Source of the DNA: Clarireedia homoeocarpa
Lineage: Eukaryota; Ascomycota; Leotiomycetes; Helotiales; Rutstroemiaceae
Assembly: GCA_001465935.1 (NCBI GenBank)
Contig: LNKV01000184.1
Span: forward strand, 1 to 14,146
Direction of reading: 5' to 3'
Length of the DNA stretch: 14,146 nt
Every line of letters begins with the position of its first letter. Within the stretch, counting starts at the first letter, position 1. Shown here piece by piece: positions 10,471 through 14,146 of this stretch. The position numbers were made by a program, and so were the translations under genes. Below the pieces are notes generated by a model that was not told where the DNA came from, made no database searches, and was given only the letters and a program-made list of their open reading frames with translations.

Positions 10471-10981
10471 TTTAAGTATATATATTTTGAAATAATTACT
10501 TTAAACTTTATTATTATAGAAATTCACTAATAACTATATCTAATTAAAACGATAATAATAAAAATAATTATTTAAAACAATCTGATCTAATTAAAATAAA
10601 TATTTACTAGGTTAATTATACTCTAGCTAGTTGATATTAATCAGAATTTCGAAATACTCTATTATTAAATAGTTATTTAAAAGGATCACTAATTCTAGTA
10701 AACAATATATAATCTACTTAATATAAACTAATAGGATTATTTATTTATTTATTCTTTAAACTTATATAAGAACAAACTCTGATTGTTAAATTAATAAGAA
10801 ATTATATAACTAGAAATAATATAAAAGAAGTAAGTACTATAACTATTTATATCTATTACTTAAAATATTTTAAATAATAACTATAATATAACCTCAAGTA
10901 AATAAACTATAAAGATTAATTACAAATATACTTAATATTTTATTTATTTGAAACTTTCTTTATTCTTTATAGTTTAATACT
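10471..10981. other. Non-coding 3' part of the Copia element
   Basis: About 500 bases with no recognisable frame, repeat or motif on either strand; presumably the 3' untranslated region of the element. Confidence 0.45.
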
Positions 10982-10995
10982 GAAGTTAAGAGGTA
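10982..10995 (+). other. Polypurine tract remnant
   Basis: gaagttaagaggta directly before the 3' LTR. It is purine-rich and lies where the plus-strand primer of LTR elements sits. Its position on the left side of this LTR agrees with the plus-strand orientation of gag-pol. Three T residues interrupt it. Confidence 0.5.
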
Positions 10996-11360
10996 TATTA
11001 TAAAAAGATCTATATAATATATATAATTATAAAGTAGAACTAATTATCTAATCGAGTATATATATAATCAGCTTTTATAAACTGATCTTTAAAGCTATAA
11101 AGCTAAAACTTACAACCTGTATTATAATATTATTAAAGATCGATAATCTTAATATACTACTCAGAACCCTTATTAATATATTATAACCTTTATTTATATT
11201 TCCTTTATAAATTATAGAATCAAATAGAACTACTCTCTTTAACTTAAGATTCTTACTAATCTTTATAAATAAGATTAAGAATCTTAAGAAAAGAGAGAGG
11301 GATCAATCAATTATATCTTTATTTATTATTATATATCTAGCTATTATTTAAACTATAATA
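10996..11360 (+). repeat. 3' LTR of the Copia element (365 bp)
   Basis: Same length as the 5' LTR and collinear with it. It starts tattataa and ends tataata, again fitting ancestral TGTCAC and GTGACA ends. Compared with the 5' LTR it has more A/T at most differing sites but keeps G/C at some (acctgt against tctata near 11116), so neither copy descends simply from the other's mutated state. Its right end cuts into the minus-strand LINE sequence. Confidence 0.9.
11243..11288 (+). other. Inverted repeat (hairpin) in 3' LTR
   Basis: The same perfect 13-bp arms as in the 5' LTR, at 11243-11255 and 11276-11288. Both arms are unchanged between the two LTRs while the loop differs by transitions. Confidence 0.75.
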
Positions 11361-11539
11361 GAGTTTATTTTAGATAACTAATTTATAAATTAATAAATAA
11401 TTAGTCTCTTTAACTAATTAATTAGCTTTTAATTTAGTATATTATTCTAGTACTAGTACCTAGTTTTAAGATTTAATATACTTAATAGTAGAGCTAAGAT
11501 AACCGAAGCTAGTTATAATCGAATAAGGGTTAATACTAA

Positions 11540-11990
11540 TACCTTCTTTAATTAATTTATCTACTAGTTTATTTCCTTCGATATTATAATATCTAAATAT
11601 CTATTTTAACTTAATATTAATATTTTTTTTAACTATTTCGATATTAACTTTATAAATATAGATTAGTTGTTCTTAATTTAAGTTATTATTTAATAATATT
11701 AAATAAGTTAATATTAATTAATTATTATTATAAACTGTATATTCTTAATATAAATATATTAATTAGCTAGCTAGTTTAGTTACTTGAGTAATACTTTCTA
11801 ACTCTTTATTATAAACTAGTTACTTTAAACTAATATTCTAACTATAGTTTTTTAATAAAACCTAATTAAAGTCTAGAAGAGTTAAATTTATATTTATTTT
11901 AAGAAAGTCTTTAAATTAAAATCTATTTATATAAAAAGATAATTAATTAGTTATTAGTATTAAAGTTTTATCTTTATAGTTTTTAGCTTC
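11540..11990 (-). pseudogene. RNase H domain of the LINE
   Basis: Minus-strand reading contains LVYNKELESITQVTKLA near 11815 (the 'G.A..AEL.AI..AL' helix of RNase H), EYTVYNNN near 11740 where Y-T/S-D-N is expected (the catalytic Asp reads Asn), and at about 11603-11544 IFRYYNIEGNKLVDKLIKEG. The last matches the 'VPGH..I.GNE.AD..AK.G' end of fungal LINE RNase H, with the GH pair decayed to Tyr-Tyr and the final Asp still present. RNase H in this place is common in Tad and I clade elements. Confidence 0.78.
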
Positions 11991-12639
11991 TTTCTCTTTT
12001 AATAAATAACTAATTTAGATTATATAAAGTATAGTAGTTATCTAGAAAGGAAATTTAAATAGTTAGATTTTTTCGAGACTAACGAAATTAGCTAAATAGT
12101 ATATTGATTATTTAATTCAGATTATTTAGATTAGTTTAGTATTTTTTAAAATTAAATTATTATTATTATCACTATCACTATTAGAGGCTAGTAACTAGAC
12201 TTAAACTAATTAATAGCTAAAGTAGTTTTTAACTAACTTTAATATTTTAAAAATATATTAATAGATTATTATATCTAATTATATTTAGAGTAGAACTAGT
12301 ATAACTTCTACTTTTATTAGTATTACTAAACAAATTTTAAATATATCTAAGATTTTATATAATACTAGATTTTATAAACTTTGTAACTAGTTTTTAATAC
12401 TAATTTGATTTTTCTATTATATAGAGAATTTATAGTTAGATATATTAATAATATAAATAAAGTAAAGTTAGTATATTATAAAAAAGAATAAACTATATTA
12501 AATATTAACTAGCTAGTTAATTTATAAAAAAGTAGTTTTAGTTTAACTAATATATATTAATATATAATATTTAAATTTTAGTATTTTATTAAAATAAATA
12601 CTTAGTTATCTAACTACTTTTAAAAAATATATTATTTAG

Positions 12640-13420
12640 TTATTCGATAAATTAACTAGATTAGTTACTTTTCAATTAGTATAAAAATATATTAACTTAG
12701 TTTTATTTAAATCGAACTTAATACTATTTAATATTCTAAGTATATAAAGTTTTTTAACTTCTCTTTCTAATATTTAATAATTCTTTTTTAAGCTAGTAAA
12801 ACTAGTTACTAGTATTATATCGTCTATATAAAACTAAATTAAATAACTAATTAATAGGAAAAGGTCGCGGATATAAATTAAAAATAAAATAAAACTAATT
12901 AAGCTATTTTAAAGAATATTAATATTAATTAACTAGAATAACTTAATATAACTATTAAAGCTAAATCTTAATAGTTAGTCTTTTAAAAAGTAACTAACTT
13001 AAACTATAAAGCTAATTAGGAGATTAAGTTTCTTTAATACTACTAATAATTGATTTTTTAAAATATAATCGAAAGTTTCTTTAATATCGAGGAATAAAAC
13101 TAATATTTTAAATTTAATATTATTTTAGATTTTAGCTATTAATATTATTTTAGATTTTAGCTATTAATATTAGTATTATATTAATAATAGACTTTTTAAA
13201 TTTATTATTAATTTAGGAATTATATAATAAACTAGTAATCTTAGCTAAATAAACTAGTCTCTTAATTAATATCCTTTTATTTATTTTATCTAAGTAATTA
13301 AAAAATAAAATAACTTTATATATTTTTAAGATTAAATAGTTAAGTTTAATTAGTTTTTTAAGTATAGTACTAATAGTTTATTTCTAATAAATAAAGTAAT
13401 AGTTAAAATTAATTAATAAA
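12640..13420 (-). pseudogene. Reverse transcriptase of the LINE
   Basis: Motifs appear in order on the minus strand: YKVILFFNYLDKINKRIL at about 13322-13269 (the LINE 'YRPI.LL....K..E.I'), LLYNS* and a 'KKS' region near 13210, VLFLDIKETFDYI at about 13107-13069 (first catalytic Asp, compare 'D...AFD.V'), LISFILFLIYIRDL near 12880 ('GSPLSP.LF.IY..DL'), and YIDD at 12819-12830 with both catalytic Asp codons intact. After it LDLNKT-like text near 12715 corresponds to 'F...KTE'. The segment containing the 'GxPQG' motif is too decayed to read. It would copy the LINE RNA at the nicked target. Confidence 0.85.
13114..13172. repeat. 25-bp tandem duplication inside the LINE RT
   Basis: A 59-bp run with a perfect 25-base period (2.4 copies), unit attttagattttagctatta plus atatt. 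On the minus strand, removing one unit brings the upstream RT frame back into line with the LDIKETFDY motif, so the duplication is a frameshift mutation. The copies are identical, so the duplication is probably younger than the RIP mutations. Confidence 0.85.
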
Positions 13421-13469
13421 CTATATACTTAGAAAAATATATTAGAAATAGCTTAGTAAACTTTATTAA

Positions 13470-14146
13470 TAATATCTTAAATAATTTTATAGAGTCTAGA
13501 TATTTTTCCTTTAATTTTAATCGAATAGGTTAATTTTAGTTTATTAATTATTAGCTCGGGCTAGCTATTAGCTATATAATCTGCTTAATCGGGACTAGTC
13601 AATAAAGAGGGCTTTGAGAAAAGAGTAGTTTTTAAAATTATTACTTTTCTTTTAAAGCTAGTCTAGCTAAAAATAGTCGGTAGTTTATAATCTAAATAAG
13701 ACTTAGTATAATTAAAAGCTTTATAAATTATCTTCAAGTTACTAGCTTCTAAGAAACTATTCTAATAATTCTTTTTAGTATATTTAATAACCGAAAAATA
13801 AGAATTATATACTAGTTAGTATTCTTCTTAATAAATTTCAGAATTAAGAAACTTTAACTTTCTTTAAGTTAGTAATATCGATTTTCTTAAATATTTTAGC
13901 TCGCTAGTCTACTAAGGCTTAGCTCTTAATACCGACTTTATTTTCGGAATTGCTTTATTAGCCGCTAGCCCGATTAGTCAAGTTAGTTCTAAGTTAATCG
14001 ACTTTAAATAACTTCGATTAGTTGTATTAAGCTTTAAGTTAATTCTAATAAACTCTGAAGGTTCCTGACTAAGAATTAAGCTATTTTCGATTAAATCAAC
14101 TAGACTAGTCTTAAATAGTCCCTAATTAGCTAGCTTAGTATTATAA
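13470..14146 (-). pseudogene. Pre-RT segment of the LINE polyprotein
   Basis: Minus-strand reading shows LIGLAANKAIPKIK, then KP followed by two stops and TSELKYL at about 13920-13885. This stands for the 'KPWW...EL..LR' motif that fungal and animal LINEs carry just before RT, with both Trp codons turned to TAG. Next come KKNYxNSFLEA (compare 'K..YW..FL'), YKAFNYTKS near 13700, and FSKPSLLTSPD at about 13618-13586, where the usual text is 'FP..P'. The order and spacing agree with the linker between endonuclease and RT. Confidence 0.75.

Larger units (their letters stand above)
1515..11360 (+). mobile_element. Ty1/Copia-type LTR retrotransposon, RIP-inactivated
   Basis: Two direct 365-bp LTRs bracket a plus-strand gag-pol whose domain order (gag, protease, integrase, RT, RNase H) defines the Copia superfamily, since in Gypsy elements the integrase follows RNase H. 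Length is 9,846 bp against about 5-6 kb for usual Copia elements; the excess is mainly a 3.2-kb segment between RNase H and the 3' LTR. No target-site duplication is visible: the five bases before the 5' LTR (gttaa, 1510-1514) and after the 3' LTR (gagtt, 11361-11365) do not match even allowing transitions. With an N and a duplicated block at 4829-5225, the two halves may come from different copies. All coding parts carry many stops, so the element cannot be autonomous. Confidence 0.88.
1..14146. other. RIP-mutated AT-rich transposon compartment
   Basis: The whole window has the base pattern of repeat-induced point mutation. CA and TG dinucleotides are almost absent (no CA and two TG in bases 1-600), TA is in large excess, and most surviving C residues precede T or G. 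Two pairs of repeats in the window (the LTRs, and the 198-bp repeats around 5027) differ by transitions almost exclusively. Recognisable retroelement frames carry TAA/TAG where Gln or Trp is expected. RIP is known from filamentous ascomycetes (Pezizomycotina), so a fungal nuclear AT-rich block is inferred. Mutation is uneven: 2000-3600 and 13560-14000 keep more C and G than 1-1500 or 7800-8300. Confidence 0.9.
11361..14146 (-). pseudogene. LINE (Tad/I-like non-LTR) ORF2 polyprotein, partial and RIP-inactivated
   Basis: Reading the minus strand from 14146 leftwards gives the typical C-terminal two thirds of a fungal non-LTR retrotransposon polyprotein: a pre-RT segment, reverse transcriptase, a post-RT region and RNase H. 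The endonuclease that normally precedes these would lie beyond the right edge of the window. The left end is cut by the Copia 3' LTR about 50-60 codons after the RNase H motifs, where fungal LINEs usually still have a C-terminal zinc-binding tail. Stops are frequent (Gln and Trp positions), and a 25-bp tandem duplication shifts the frame in the RT. The 13560-14000 part is the least mutated stretch of the window, with several codons rich in G and C intact. Confidence 0.85.

Noticed and set aside
1..14146. Mitochondrial, plastid or apicomplexan origin because of the very low G+C
   Set aside because: Those genomes are AT-rich without selective loss of CpA/TpG, and the window holds fungal-type retroelement domains but no organellar genes.

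Overview
The window looks like a transposon graveyard from the nuclear genome of a filamentous ascomycete fungus. It is extremely AT-rich (about 20% G+C by eye). CpA and TpG are nearly gone and TpA is everywhere: the first 600 bases contain no CA and only two TG. Decayed retrotransposon genes can be followed for thousands of bases, but with stop codons where Gln, Trp or Arg codons are expected and Tyr, Ile or Asn where His, Val/Met or Asp are expected. This is the signature of repeat-induced point mutation (RIP, C-to-T on either strand, preferring CpA). I found no intact gene, tRNA, rRNA or CRISPR array. The species cannot be named from this window.

Layout. (1) 1-1514: remnant of a retrotransposon gag-like gene on the minus strand. 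(2) 1515-11360: a 9.8-kb Ty1/Copia-type LTR retrotransposon on the plus strand. It has two 365-bp LTRs (1515-1879 and 10996-11360), a single decayed gag-pol frame (about 2014-7777) in the Copia order gag, protease, integrase, reverse transcriptase, RNase H, and then an unusual 3.2-kb stretch before the 3' LTR. That stretch seems to hold a second, unrecognised decayed reading frame (about 8341-10470). (3) 11361-14146: the C-terminal part of a non-LTR (LINE, Tad/I-like) polyprotein on the minus strand, with a pre-RT segment, RT and RNase H, cut at its left end by the Copia 3' LTR and running off the window on the right.

Three structural oddities matter most. A single N at 5027 sits exactly between two 198-bp copies of the same integrase C-terminal segment. 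The copies differ only by transitions, and the N plus one copy (199 bases) accounts exactly for a +1 frame change between integrase and RT, which suggests a chimeric join between two copies of the element. No target-site duplication flanks the LTRs, and the two flanks do not look like halves of one gene, which fits the same idea. The 3.2-kb 3' segment makes the element nearly twice the usual Copia length. The best candidate for something undescribed here is that 3' open frame; everything else is well explained as RIP-inactivated retroelements.
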